From the NCBI RefSeq assembly GCF_003967175.1, contig NZ_AP018553.1:2219982-2283981 (forward strand): a stretch of 64,000 nucleotides of DNA, written 5' to 3'. The first letter of the stretch is position 1; the number at the start of each line of letters is the position of its first letter. Positions 35,513 through 43,631 of the stretch are shown here, piece by piece. The notes below the pieces were generated by a model, which was not told where the DNA came from, did not search any database, and saw only the letters and a program-made list of their open reading frames with translations. The stretch comes from Sulfodiicoccus acidiphilus (GTDB taxonomy: Archaea; Thermoproteota; Thermoprotei_A; Sulfolobales; Sulfolobaceae). Position numbers and translations under genes: made by a program.

Positions 35513-36090
35513 GTAATGGGTACAGGATCGTGCTGGATTATAAAGTCATAGACGTGTCTCGTAGTCTTTGGTGGGAAGACTAGCCCTTTCCTAGCCACCG
35601 AAATTACGTCTTCCTTAGAGAGTGAGGGTGGTTCCAACTCTCCCCTCTCTACAACCTTCACTACCCTAACATTGAGGGTCGAGAGGAAACGTTCAACCCA
35701 ATGTAAACGCCAGAAGAGAATGTAAGAGGAGGAGCCGCACATTTCCACTCTCCCCAGCCTAGCGCACCACTTTCCTCTAGAGGAATTTGCCCTCATTAAC
35801 TGCCTAGCCACCTGTGGGTTGCTCACGTTCCTGTACCACTTTCCTACCTTTACACTGCTCTCCCTATAGTCTACCAACAGAGCTGGCACTCTGTCTAACC
35901 CGAGCGAAATCGCTACAGCCCTTCTATGATGGCCGTCCAACAGTAGGTCGGTGTTCCAGTCAACTATTAGAGGTGTCATCCGCCTAGAGGCCAATACCGC
36001 CTTCTCCACTCTGGCGAACACTGCGAGATCTACGTCCTCGTGGGGTAGAAGACGTCTTGGACTCACCCACCTGAGCTCTCGCGTAGTCAC
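35509..36090 (-). CDS. SerK-like ADP-dependent serine kinase (ParB/sulfiredoxin fold)
   Basis: From GTG 36090 this gives about 193 residues. The core WVSPRRLLPHEDVD, DLLLDGHHRRAVAISLGLDRVPALLVDY matches the ParB-like fold of archaeal SerK, and the C-terminal VFPPKTTRHVYDFI corresponds to the FSPKTTRHV segment of the Thermococcus enzyme as I recall it. SerK phosphorylates free serine with ADP, feeding cysteine synthesis. The frame is open upstream to 36153, but that overlaps the Fe-S cysteine codons of the endonuclease III gene; 36090 starts just after them. It overlaps the GT2 gene by 4 bp. Family assignment is moderate to good. Confidence 0.75.
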   Translation of the reverse strand: MTTRELRWVSPRRLLPHEDVDLAVFARVEKAVLASRRMTPLIVDWNTDLLLDGHHRRAVAISLGLDRVPALLVDYRESSVKVGKWYRNVSNPQVARQLMRANSSRGKWCARLGRVEMCGSSSYILFWRLHWVERFLSTLNVRVVKVVERGELEPPSLSKEDVISVARKGLVFPPKTTRHVYDFIIQHDPVPIT

Positions 36091-36742
36091 AGCAGTTGGA
36101 TAGGGGACACCTATCGCATAAAGGTTTGCCGGCCTTGCAAATGTTTCTTCCATGTTGTATGAGAACTAGGTGTAACCTGAGATACTCGTTTTCTATAACT
36201 AAGGAAGATAAGGCCTTAGATATGGCGGTATAGGTGGGATTCTCGCCTACCATGCCCAGCCTTATCGATATTCTCCTAATGTGGGTATCAACTGGAAAGA
36301 AGGGATATCCTCTACACGTCAAAAGAACAACGTCGGCTGTCTTCTCCCCAACCCCTGGCATTGAAGTGAGCTCCTCTCTCGCTCGCTCCGGAGGGTAATT
36401 GAGTACGACGTTCAAGTCGCCGCCATACTTATCCAAAACAATTTTGGATATTTCTTTAAGTCTAACACTTTTAAGCCTATGGAGTCCCGCCACCCTAAGG
36501 GCTTCCTCCAAGAGTCCCAAGCTGGCCTCATAGATCTTAGAGGGAGTGACACCGACCTTCAGCTCCAACGAGTAATACGCCCTGAAGGCTGACTTGTCCG
36601 TGGAGTTCTGAGAGAGAATAGTGGCCACAAGCACCTTGAATGGGTCTCTACTCTCTAACCAGACCTTAAGAGATATGAAGTCCTTAGGCTCTAGGTTATA
36701 GTAGTGCAACAACCGCATTAAGGCCGAACTATCGCAAACCAA
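35984..36742 (-). CDS. nth: Endonuclease III-type DNA glycosylase (HhH-GPD)
   Basis: A base-excision repair glycosylase/AP lyase. The HhH-GPD motif is clear: LTSMPGVGEKTADVVLLTCRGYPFFPVDTHIRRISIRLG, with catalytic Lys in EKTADV and Asp in VDTH. The C-terminal 4Fe-4S cluster cysteines are in ICKAGKPLCDRCPLSNC. The last ~30 residues after the cluster overlap the SerK-like gene in another frame and are poorly conserved in look. Another possible ATG (MRLLHYYN) lies eight codons in. The gene starts 14 bp from the tRNA-Pro gene, downstream of it on the same strand. Confidence 0.92.
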   Translation of the reverse strand: MVCDSSALMRLLHYYNLEPKDFISLKVWLESRDPFKVLVATILSQNSTDKSAFRAYYSLELKVGVTPSKIYEASLGLLEEALRVAGLHRLKSVRLKEISKIVLDKYGGDLNVVLNYPPERAREELTSMPGVGEKTADVVLLTCRGYPFFPVDTHIRRISIRLGMVGENPTYTAISKALSSLVIENEYLRLHLVLIQHGRNICKAGKPLCDRCPLSNCCDYARAQVGESKTSSTPRGRRSRSVRQSGEGGIGL

Positions 36743-36755
36743 CTGATCACCTCAG

Positions 36756-36829
36756 TGGGGCCGGCGGGATTTGAACCCACGACCACCAGGGCCCAAGCCT
36801 GGCATCCTACCAAGCTAGACGACGGCCCC
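36756..36829 (-). tRNA. tRNA-Pro (anticodon TGG)
   Basis: The minus strand folds into a cloverleaf: acceptor ggggccg/cggcccc, anticodon arm ccagg-cttgggc-cctgg giving anticodon TGG, and T-arm with gttcaaat. The discriminator base is A and CCA is not encoded. No intron interrupts the anticodon loop. Confidence 0.95.
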
Positions 36830-36884
36830 ATTGGCTCGATAACCCGTCTGAATTTAACCTTATCGGATGTACATCTCAACTCTC

Positions 36885-37160
36885 CTGAACTACCCACCCT
36901 TACAGATTTAACTTCTCTAGATGAGATCTACTTCTAGGAAACGACTCCGATCCTCCTTTATCAATGGGCGCTGGTTCTTCGAGTCTCTCCGCAATTCTCC
37001 AGATGAAGGTTACAGAGTTTGCCCTCCATCTAGGCCAACCCCAGTCGAGAGAGTAAGACCAAGCACCTGCAACTGGGCCCTAAATAACTTTATTCGTGAG
37101 GAAAACGTTTCTATGATGGCCATCCCTCACGGAATGGGACTTTCGTCTCCTAACCATGAT
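36885..37160 (-). mobile_element. Decayed family-2 mini-element downstream of Alg7-like gene
   Basis: The plus strand starts with ctgaactaccc (right end) and ends with a left-end-like hairpin (catccctcacggaatggga, then cctaacc). Internal blocks match the copy at 61224: ccgatcctcctttatcaatggg, ccaaccccagtc and gaaaacgtttctatga. Identity is moderate and the target tetranucleotide is no longer evident. It occupies nearly all the DNA between tRNA-Pro and the GT4 gene. Confidence 0.65.
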
Positions 37161-37191
37161 TATTAAGGTTAAAAGCGAAATTTCGCCTCCT

Positions 37192-38163
37192 CTACCTAAT
37201 AACGATCACTGTCGTCTGTAGGTACACTGCAATCAACGCAAAGATCAACTCAATTCCCCACAGGACACCCACCACCTGTGGTTCACTGAACCTTCCCATC
37301 TTCATCACTATGTGGGTCAAGGATTGAGGTTTACCAGTCCAAGAGAGCTTTCCGTTAGGTTGAGGGATGCCGAATGATATCCCTCTGAACTTCGTTCTAG
37401 CCTTCAGAACGAACTCCAGAACGTAAGGTACATAGAGGACAGCCAACGCCGTGAGCATGTAACCTGATATCCCTAGGGCTCCTAGCAATGCCCCTATGAA
37501 GTAAGTACCAACGTTGCCGGGGAAAACCTTAGCCGGATACCTGTTAAAAACCAGGAAACCAACTAGACAGGCTATAAGTACCGTTGAAAGCAGCCCAGCG
37601 ACCTGCGGATAACCGTGCTGCCTAAGACCAATGAAGGCGAATGCAGCAGCCATCACTATTCCCATTCCGGCCGAAAGGCCGTTGAGCCCCTCGAGCATAT
37701 TGAAAGCGTTGGAAGTGATTGTCAAAGCAGCAGGAACAACAAGCACGTAGTAGACTAGGCCGAAGTTCACCGGTCCCACAAAGGGAATAGAAATTGTGGA
37801 GTGACCTAGGCTAGCCAAGGATATGGGGACGGCAGCAAAGAGAGGAGTGAAGGCCCTTACTGACTGCCTTATATTCAAGAAGTCGTCCAGGACTCCGAGG
37901 AAACCGACTAAAAGAGAAGTTAGGAGTATCGGCTCTACGATTAGTGAAAAGGAGAAGTTAAGAGCGAGAAGTGCGAAGGAGCCGGCGACAAATCCCGCCA
38001 CTATACCCACCCCCCCGAGGAGGGGGACGTCGGGCTTGTCGACCTTGTTAATATCCTTCCCCGTTAGACCATGGGCCTTTGACGCATTTATCACCCACAT
38101 AGTCGAAAGTATCGCAACGAACAGGGCAACCGAATCAGAGACTAATACGTATAACCATTTCAC
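37192..38163 (-). CDS. UDP-GlcNAc:polyprenyl-phosphate GlcNAc-1-phosphate transferase (AglH/Alg7/MraY family)
   Basis: A 323-residue polytopic enzyme with about ten hydrophobic segments, in the membrane. It should start N-glycan assembly by moving GlcNAc-1-P onto dolichyl phosphate. Family motifs: DVPLLGGVGIVAGF, GFLGVLDDFLNIRQSVRAF (conserved DD), ITSNAFNMLEGLNGLSAGM (NxxNxxDGxNG-like), and FPGNVGTYFIGALLGALG (GDxGs-like). It follows GGPP synthase with a 4-bp overlap, so isoprenoid chain supply and lipid-linked sugar synthesis are probably coexpressed. Confidence 0.9.
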   Translation of the reverse strand: MKWLYVLVSDSVALFVAILSTMWVINASKAHGLTGKDINKVDKPDVPLLGGVGIVAGFVAGSFALLALNFSFSLIVEPILLTSLLVGFLGVLDDFLNIRQSVRAFTPLFAAVPISLASLGHSTISIPFVGPVNFGLVYYVLVVPAALTITSNAFNMLEGLNGLSAGMGIVMAAAFAFIGLRQHGYPQVAGLLSTVLIACLVGFLVFNRYPAKVFPGNVGTYFIGALLGALGISGYMLTALAVLYVPYVLEFVLKARTKFRGISFGIPQPNGKLSWTGKPQSLTHIVMKMGRFSEPQVVGVLWGIELIFALIAVYLQTTVIVIR

Positions 38164-39146
38164 TTCCTTCGCCTCACTACTAGGGTCGCTAGATCCCTGA
38201 GGAATTGTGCCTGGGGCCCCGACGCAATGTTCAGTGAATCAAGGGCAGAGAGTGACTTGTTAGAATACTCCTCTGCCAGTTTCAGCGCATAGTTTAGAGA
38301 CAGATCACGTAACACGTTGGCGGCTGCAGCCAACTCATCTCTCGAGCTAGACCTATTTCCTAGGGCGGTTAGGATGATCTTTCTCTGTCGTTCTGACCCT
38401 TCATGAAGCGCCTTTATCACTAGTATGGTCTTCTTCCCTTCCCTTATGTCACTGAAAACAGGCTTACCTAGCTCCTTTTCGTCTCCTGTGAGGCCCAAGA
38501 TGTCGTCCGCTATCTGAAACGCTATGCCCAAGTTGATCCCATATTCCCTAAGCTTTCTTAACTTGTCCTCATCCGCCTCAGCCAACACTCCTCCCAACTC
38601 TGCTGACGTAGCGAATAGCTCTGCCGTCTTCTTAGAAATCATATCGATATACTCAGCCTCGGTAACGTCACTCCTGGACTCAAACTCCATGTCTTTAGCC
38701 TGTCCCTCTGATATGACCACAACCGCCCTAGTAAGCGTGTCAAGTGCTCTTAGGACTGTCTCGCTACTCTTGCCTCGCAGGGCCATCTGGATCAATTGAT
38801 ACGACTTAACGTGAAGCAGGTCTCCCGCCAATATGGCCATGGGAACTCCCCATAGGACATGAACAGTAGGCTTGCCCCTTCTAAGCTGGTCCTGATCCAT
38901 TATGTCGTCGTGGACTAAGGTAAAGGAGTGAAGAACTTCCACCGAAGCTCCAGCGTAGAGCGCTTTCTCCCTCTCGCCTCCCAATATATCGCTCACTGCT
39001 ACGAGGATCAGCGGACGGAGCCTCTTTCCTCCTCCTAGTAAGGTGTGTCTGGCTGCCTCATAGAGCGGTCCTCTGCCCTCTAAAACAGAGAGCATTGTCG
39101 CATCTACTTGTTTTATTAGTTCGTCGACATAGGACTGGTAGTTCAA
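38160..39146 (-). CDS. gds: Geranylgeranyl diphosphate synthase (short-chain polyprenyl synthase)
   Basis: A 328-residue trans-prenyltransferase that builds GGPP (C20) for archaeal ether lipids. The first Asp-rich motif is HDDIMDQDQLRRGKPTVH, the second IADDILGLTGDEKE. GGGKRLRPLILVAV near the N-terminus binds the diphosphate. The residues before the first motif (HSFTLVHDD) have a Phe-Thr pair where archaeal GGPP synthases limit chain length. It overlaps the IPP isomerase gene by 4 bp upstream and the GT4 gene by 4 bp downstream, forming an isoprenoid-lipid operon. Confidence 0.95.
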   Translation of the reverse strand: MNYQSYVDELIKQVDATMLSVLEGRGPLYEAARHTLLGGGKRLRPLILVAVSDILGGEREKALYAGASVEVLHSFTLVHDDIMDQDQLRRGKPTVHVLWGVPMAILAGDLLHVKSYQLIQMALRGKSSETVLRALDTLTRAVVVISEGQAKDMEFESRSDVTEAEYIDMISKKTAELFATSAELGGVLAEADEDKLRKLREYGINLGIAFQIADDILGLTGDEKELGKPVFSDIREGKKTILVIKALHEGSERQRKIILTALGNRSSSRDELAAAANVLRDLSLNYALKLAEEYSNKSLSALDSLNIASGPQAQFLRDLATLVVRRRK

Positions 39147-40216
39147 GCTCTACCGGCCCTGACTTTTGTGTACACAGATAAATCTAACCCTCTCGACGTT
39201 ACCCAGTCCCTGAGTTTCCCGCTTATTACTAGGGGAGTCTTCTTGATGTCACGTACGTCTTTCGCCCCTACGAGGAAGGAAGCCACTTTGAGTTGAAACT
39301 TGAAGTCCTCCACAAACTCACCGAGGGCCTCGGCCCCTTTCACGGCGGCCCTCATCGCTGGTAAAGCCATCCCTACTAGGTCAGCCCCTAGAGCAAGGGC
39401 TTTAGCTCCATCCAGACCGTTCCTAATTCCCCCACTACCTATGATAAATGAATCAGGGGCCGCGAATCTAGTCTCAATTATAGAAGCAGCAGTAGGAACG
39501 CCCCAACCCTTGAACACGTCGGCGCTCCTCCATTTCCAGTTCCCCCTTCGTCTGCCCCTGAACATTTCGACGGCAACCCAGCTAGTGCCCCCAGCACCCT
39601 GTACGTCAAAGTGAGTCACACCTACTCTCCTAAGCTTAGAAACCGTCTCCATGGCCAGACCAGTCCCAGTTTCCTTCACTATCACAGGGACACCTAGTGA
39701 CTTAATCACTTCGCTTAACACGGTTAATAGTCTATCCGAGTAGTCTGGCTCCCCCTCAGGCTGAAAGACCTCCTGAGCAGGGTTGAAGTGCACCGCTATT
39801 GCGTCCGCCTCGACCATTGAGATCGCTTCCTCGAGTTCTCGGACTCCGTAACCTCGTAGTAGTTGTGGGGCTCCTATGTTGGCAATTACTGGAATATCCC
39901 TCGCTATCCTTCTAACTACGGCGAAGCTCTCTCTGGTCTCGGATCTTTCTAGTGCTACCCTTTGACTCCCAACGCCCATTGCTATTCCGGTCTTTTCCGC
40001 TGCCGTAGCTATGATTGAGTTGAGTCTGCCAAGCTCCTCAGTTCCACCTGTCATTCCAGAGATAACGATCGGGGCTGATATTTTCTTCCCGAGAAAATTT
40101 GTCGATATGTCGATCTCCTCAAATGAGAGCCCAGGTAATGCCTGATGGACCAGATCAACATCGTCGAACATAGTATTGACGTGTCCTTCAACGTCCTCGT
40201 AAAGGCAAATTTCCAC
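39143..40216 (-). CDS. fni: Type 2 isopentenyl-diphosphate delta-isomerase
   Basis: FMN- and NADPH-dependent isomerase converting IPP to DMAPP. Signatures: PIVISGMTGGTEELGRLN, MGVGSQRVAL, PVIANIGAPQLLRGYG, AIAVHFNPAQEVFQPEG, VIVKETGTGLA, HFDVQGAGGTSW and IIGSGGIRNGLDGAKALALGADLVGMALP. The first canonical start is GTG 40216, giving VEICLYEDVEGH. However, the same frame upstream encodes IVNRKAEH, which matches the conserved N-terminus (RKxEH contacts substrate phosphate), and no ATG/GTG/TTG precedes it before a stop. So the true start may be a non-canonical ATA (about 40243), or the gene has lost its start. First gene of the isoprenoid operon. Confidence 0.93.
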   Translation of the reverse strand: MEICLYEDVEGHVNTMFDDVDLVHQALPGLSFEEIDISTNFLGKKISAPIVISGMTGGTEELGRLNSIIATAAEKTGIAMGVGSQRVALERSETRESFAVVRRIARDIPVIANIGAPQLLRGYGVRELEEAISMVEADAIAVHFNPAQEVFQPEGEPDYSDRLLTVLSEVIKSLGVPVIVKETGTGLAMETVSKLRRVGVTHFDVQGAGGTSWVAVEMFRGRRRGNWKWRSADVFKGWGVPTAASIIETRFAAPDSFIIGSGGIRNGLDGAKALALGADLVGMALPAMRAAVKGAEALGEFVEDFKFQLKVASFLVGAKDVRDIKKTPLVISGKLRDWVTSRGLDLSVYTKVRAGRA

Positions 40217-40337
40217 ATGTTCCGCTTTACGATTAACTATTGAAAACCTAGGTCACCCAGCCAATATGGAGAAGGTTTCCTCAAAAGTGTTTCTAGCTTG
40301 GGTCTTTTCTCTCATTGACTCATTCAACAATCTTAAC

Positions 40338-40678
40338 TGACTTCCTCCCCGCCCTGGAAGGGACGAGGGTTCCCTCCCAGAGGGATCGTCGTTCCCACCA
40401 TCGGTTCGGGTTTACATGTCTCGTTTGGTGGGCAGTCGAGTGGATCAGAGATCCACTCCGATCTGAAGAGGAGGGGACTTTCATCGCAAAGCTCTAGTCC
40501 CTTAAGAGAAGGAGATAATAGCTGCTCCTCCCTCAGTCCCATTAAACCTTAGATCGAGCTGGGGAGGAGCGTCGTTAGTACCACTAAGAGAAATTTTAAC
40601 AAAGAAGTATAAATATGAGGGGGCTATCCGTCCCCGCCGTGAAAGGCGAGACTTTACGCCCCCTCAACCCCCCTCTCT
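40338..40678 (-). mobile_element. Family-1 IS200/IS605-derived mini-element, copy B
   Basis: About 341 bp, closely matching copies A and C. On the minus strand it follows TTAC (gtaa at 40679-40682 plus). It opens with a nested hairpin (cgcctttcacggcg inside gggggc/gccccc), carries a short frame ending DPLDCPPNETCKPEP...PFQGGEEVS (tnpB tail), and ends with cccttccaggg and aggaagtca. A TATA-like stretch lies just inside the left end (aaatttctt/tatttatac), so the tail could be transcribed as RNA. It lies between fni and tRNA-Asn and disrupts neither. Confidence 0.88.
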
Positions 40679-40740
40679 GTAAGAAACTTCTCGATATTAC
40701 AAAGATTCGACCAGCCGCCTCACCGCTTATCCTCCTGATC

Positions 40741-40816
40741 TGGCGCCGCGGGGAGGACTCGAACCTCCGACCGCCGGGTTAACAGCCCGGCGCTCTACCG
40801 ACTGAGCTACCGCGGC
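40741..40816 (-). tRNA. tRNA-Asn (anticodon GTT)
   Basis: The minus-strand cloverleaf has acceptor gccgcgg/ccgcggc, D-arm gctcagtcggtagagc, anticodon arm ccggg-ctgttaa-cccgg (GTT) and T-arm ggaggttcgagtcctcc. The discriminator is G and CCA is encoded (40741-40743). No intron. Confidence 0.96.
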
Positions 40817-40857
40817 CCGACGACGGTGATTCCCCACCACTTAAAAAATTTGCCTTG

Positions 40858-41247
40858 TTAGCTTTCCTGCTTCCCCTTGAGCTCAGAGGCCTTCTTTACA
40901 ATCTCGTCAACTATGTCCTTCCCTTGGCCTGGGTCAATAATGGCGACCGCTGCAGCTGGAACTTGAAGGCCAGCTGCCTCCCCGAGGGACTTCTTTGAGG
41001 GCACGAATATATATGGTATCTTCTTCTCATCACATAGAATAGGAAGGTGCATCACTATCTCTTCTGGTTGGACGTCTTCTGCTATGACCACCAACTTGGC
41101 GTGGGTCCTTTCCACGGCCTTGGTGGCCTCATTGGTTCCCTTCTTTATCTTCCCTGTCTCCTTCGCCCTCTTAACTGCCTCCAAGATCCTGTCGACTAGC
41201 TCCTGGGGAACCTCAAACTTCACGTAGGCTGGCTTGGACATTTCCAT
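40858..41247 (-). CDS. rpl7ae: Ribosomal protein L7Ae / box C/D and K-turn RNA-binding protein
   Basis: A 129-residue protein of the 50S subunit that also binds kink-turns in C/D and H/ACA guide RNAs and RNase P. Diagnostic segments: [60 protein letters not shown]. An alternative ATG two codons in (MSKPAY) is more like homologues. It is downstream of GluRS on the same strand with a 45-bp gap. Confidence 0.97.
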   Translation of the reverse strand: MEMSKPAYVKFEVPQELVDRILEAVKRAKETGKIKKGTNEATKAVERTHAKLVVIAEDVQPEEIVMHLPILCDEKKIPYIFVPSKKSLGEAAGLQVPAAAVAIIDPGQGKDIVDEIVKKASELKGKQES

Positions 41248-41292
41248 TTCCTCCTTAGCTCACGTAGTAAGATTAGCCGTGGGTTTAAAAAA

Positions 41293-42945
41293 TCACTCAT
41301 GGGAGTATATCAAGGTGAGGGGGTCCTCAGCGTCGACCCTGGCGAATCCCTTCCTGACTAACTGCACTATTTCGCCCTTCCTAAGTTGGCTGAGGTACCT
41401 CTCCCCTAACCCCTCTATTTCTCTATCAGAGAAAAGTATCCTGACCTTCAGGGCTTCATTACCGTTGACCCAGTGAACTATGGGGTAACCCATCTCTCTA
41501 GCCTCCTCCACTCCGCCCTCGACTTGGAGCGCCTCTTCCCCTTCTATTTTCACGTTGACTAGCCCCATAAGCCTCACCGTGCCCTTCGCATCTTCTTTTT
41601 CCAATATCAATAGATCGCCATCTCTAAGCTGTAGCCTCCTCGTTTCATTCTTCAATACAGGAACTTCGGCACTGACGTCACGGCCCCTGTAAATTAGGTG
41701 CAGAGGCTCTGTAACTGCCATGACTCGCTTGGCTATGGGGTCTAGTTTCTTTCTGTTTATGGCAGCCACGTTCTGCATGCTAATCGTAGCATCAGTGATC
41801 TTGAGGCCCACTTCGAGAATAACTTCGATAATGGTCTCGGGCAGTATGCCCCTTCTCCTTAAACCAGCAAGCGTAGGCGCCCTGAAGTCGTCGCGGCTCC
41901 CAGTCCTCAACTTGGATTTACTCATGGTGAAGCCTGCTAGTTTCACCCTTCCGAACTCCATGACCGTTGGATACTCCCACTTCAGGTAGTTGTATATCCA
42001 TTTCTGTTTCTTAGCGTTGCTCATGTGTTCCCTAGCTCTGAAAATGTGTGTTATGCCGAAGTCGTGGTCGTCCACCGCGCTCGCTAGGTTATAGGTAGGC
42101 CAAGCCCAGAATCTGTCCCCTACTACAGGGTGGGGGTTCTTCTTGACGTCGATAACCCTCATCAGAACCCAATCACGTTGAGACGGATCTGGATCGTGCA
42201 GGTCCGTCTTAAGTCTCACAACCGCCTCACCCTCTTTCCTCTGACCTTCGGTCATTTCCTGGAAGAGCTCAAGGTTCTGTTTCAGAAAACTTTCCTTGTC
42301 GTCCAGAGAACTTTCCCTGTGAGGACAGGCCTCTGACTTGTCTCTATATTTATTGAAATCCTTCCCACACAGGTCAACGTAGGCAAAGCCCCTGGAAATC
42401 AGTTCCTTCACTACCTCGTAATACCGTCTCATTCTCTCTTCGGAGGAAGCTCTAACCTCGTAGTCCCACTTTATCCCAAGCCAGTCGAGGTCTTCCCTTA
42501 TCCAGTCATAAGCTTCCTTTATCGGTCTCTTAACTTTCGGGTCAGTATCGTCGAACCTCAGGATGAACTTACCTCCAGTACTACTCGCGTAATAGAAGGA
42601 AAGAACCGCAGCCCTAGCATTGCCCAAGTGGAGCGGGCCGTCTGGGTTGGGTGCGAAGCGAGTAACCACTGGTCCCTTCACCTTTGGAAGTTCCTTCCTC
42701 TCCTCTTTTCTCTGTGGCAACTGGTATTGGGAGAGCGAGTACTTCTGCTCCTCCAAAGACATGGAGTTAACCTCACTCACAACTTGGGCCACAATTTGGA
42801 CTACGTCCTTGGCCCGAGACCTCATGTCTGGTCTTTCTCCGAGGACCTTGGATACTACTGCCCCCGTCACTGCCTTGCCATTATGCTCCACAGCATTCAG
42901 AAGAGCGTATTTAAGGATCAGTGGCTTAAGCTCCTCAAAGCTCAC
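41293..42945 (-). CDS. gltX: Glutamyl-tRNA synthetase (archaeal, non-discriminating type)
   Basis: A 550-residue class I synthetase. The HIGH-like motif is in TRFAPNPDGPLHLGNARAAVLSF (HLGN), the KMSKS-like motif in LAGFTMSKSKLRTG, and the C-terminal part is the beta-barrel anticodon domain of the GlnRS-like archaeal type (KRVMAVTEPLHLIYRG). As archaea make Gln-tRNA through GatDE, it should charge both tRNA-Glu and tRNA-Gln. Its start overlaps the end of the phosphoglycolate phosphatase gene by 4 bp. Confidence 0.96.
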   Translation of the reverse strand: MSFEELKPLILKYALLNAVEHNGKAVTGAVVSKVLGERPDMRSRAKDVVQIVAQVVSEVNSMSLEEQKYSLSQYQLPQRKEERKELPKVKGPVVTRFAPNPDGPLHLGNARAAVLSFYYASSTGGKFILRFDDTDPKVKRPIKEAYDWIREDLDWLGIKWDYEVRASSEERMRRYYEVVKELISRGFAYVDLCGKDFNKYRDKSEACPHRESSLDDKESFLKQNLELFQEMTEGQRKEGEAVVRLKTDLHDPDPSQRDWVLMRVIDVKKNPHPVVGDRFWAWPTYNLASAVDDHDFGITHIFRAREHMSNAKKQKWIYNYLKWEYPTVMEFGRVKLAGFTMSKSKLRTGSRDDFRAPTLAGLRRRGILPETIIEVILEVGLKITDATISMQNVAAINRKKLDPIAKRVMAVTEPLHLIYRGRDVSAEVPVLKNETRRLQLRDGDLLILEKEDAKGTVRLMGLVNVKIEGEEALQVEGGVEEAREMGYPIVHWVNGNEALKVRILFSDREIEGLGERYLSQLRKGEIVQLVRKGFARVDAEDPLTLIYSHE

Positions 42946-43631
42946 GACGTAACACCCCTCTCTCTAAGGACGGCATGCACCATTTCCACGACTCCTTTTC
43001 CACTCTTACTTCTAGTGATCATGATTGAACTCTCCTTAAGATCCTGAGTCGAGTTAGCCAAAGCGACTGGGTATCCTACCTCCTTGAGGAGCTCGATGTC
43101 AGTACTGGAGTCCCCTATGGCAGCCACCTGTTCCCTCTCGAGCCCGGACAACTGAATGAGTCTTCTCACTCCCAACGCCTTGCCCTCACTGTTGACGGAT
43201 ATGTGCACTGCGTAGCCACTGTACCTCAAAGTTAAGCCGTGAGAGGAGGCCCACTTCTTCGCTTGATTCGTGTCGAAGTCATCCCGTAGGTAAAAAGCAT
43301 AGTCTGATTCCCTGTAGGGGTTCTGCCAGCTCTGCGCTAACCCAAATGTGTCTGAGAACTCTTGCGCCAACTTCCTCTCCAACTTCTCGCATAATCTCTC
43401 GAAGTGTTGAAGGTAAACGACGCAACCGTTCTCAGCTACTACTCCCCCTGAAAGACCCATGTACTGGTGGAGACCACGCAACACCGGGTATGAGTTGCCA
43501 CTGACCAATCCCACTTTTATTCCCATTTTTTCAGCGAGTCTAAGTGCAGCCACGGCATCGAGGTCCAGTCTGTAAGTGTCCCTATCTTCAGTTAATGTTC
43601 CATCTACATCAGCTAGGATCAGCCTTATCAT
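42942..43631 (-). CDS. Phosphoglycolate phosphatase, archaeal HAD type
   Basis: A 229-residue HAD-superfamily hydrolase of the Cof-like (type IIB cap) subgroup. Motif I is LILADVDGTLTEDRD, motif II LVSGNSYPV, motif III lysine in SEGKALGVRRLIQ, and motif IV AIGDSSTDIELLKEVGYPVALANS. The archaeal phosphoglycolate phosphatase of this size (as in Thermoplasma) has the same layout. Overlaps GluRS and the HD-domain gene by 4 bp each, so a tight operon. Confidence 0.9.
   Translation of the reverse strand: MIRLILADVDGTLTEDRDTYRLDLDAVAALRLAEKMGIKVGLVSGNSYPVLRGLHQYMGLSGGVVAENGCVVYLQHFERLCEKLERKLAQEFSDTFGLAQSWQNPYRESDYAFYLRDDFDTNQAKKWASSHGLTLRYSGYAVHISVNSEGKALGVRRLIQLSGLEREQVAAIGDSSTDIELLKEVGYPVALANSTQDLKESSIMITRSKSGKGVVEMVHAVLRERGVTS

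Noticed and set aside
41234-42952. Several plus-strand frames opposite gltX
   Set aside because: Antisense shadows of a well-supported synthetase gene with both class I motifs.
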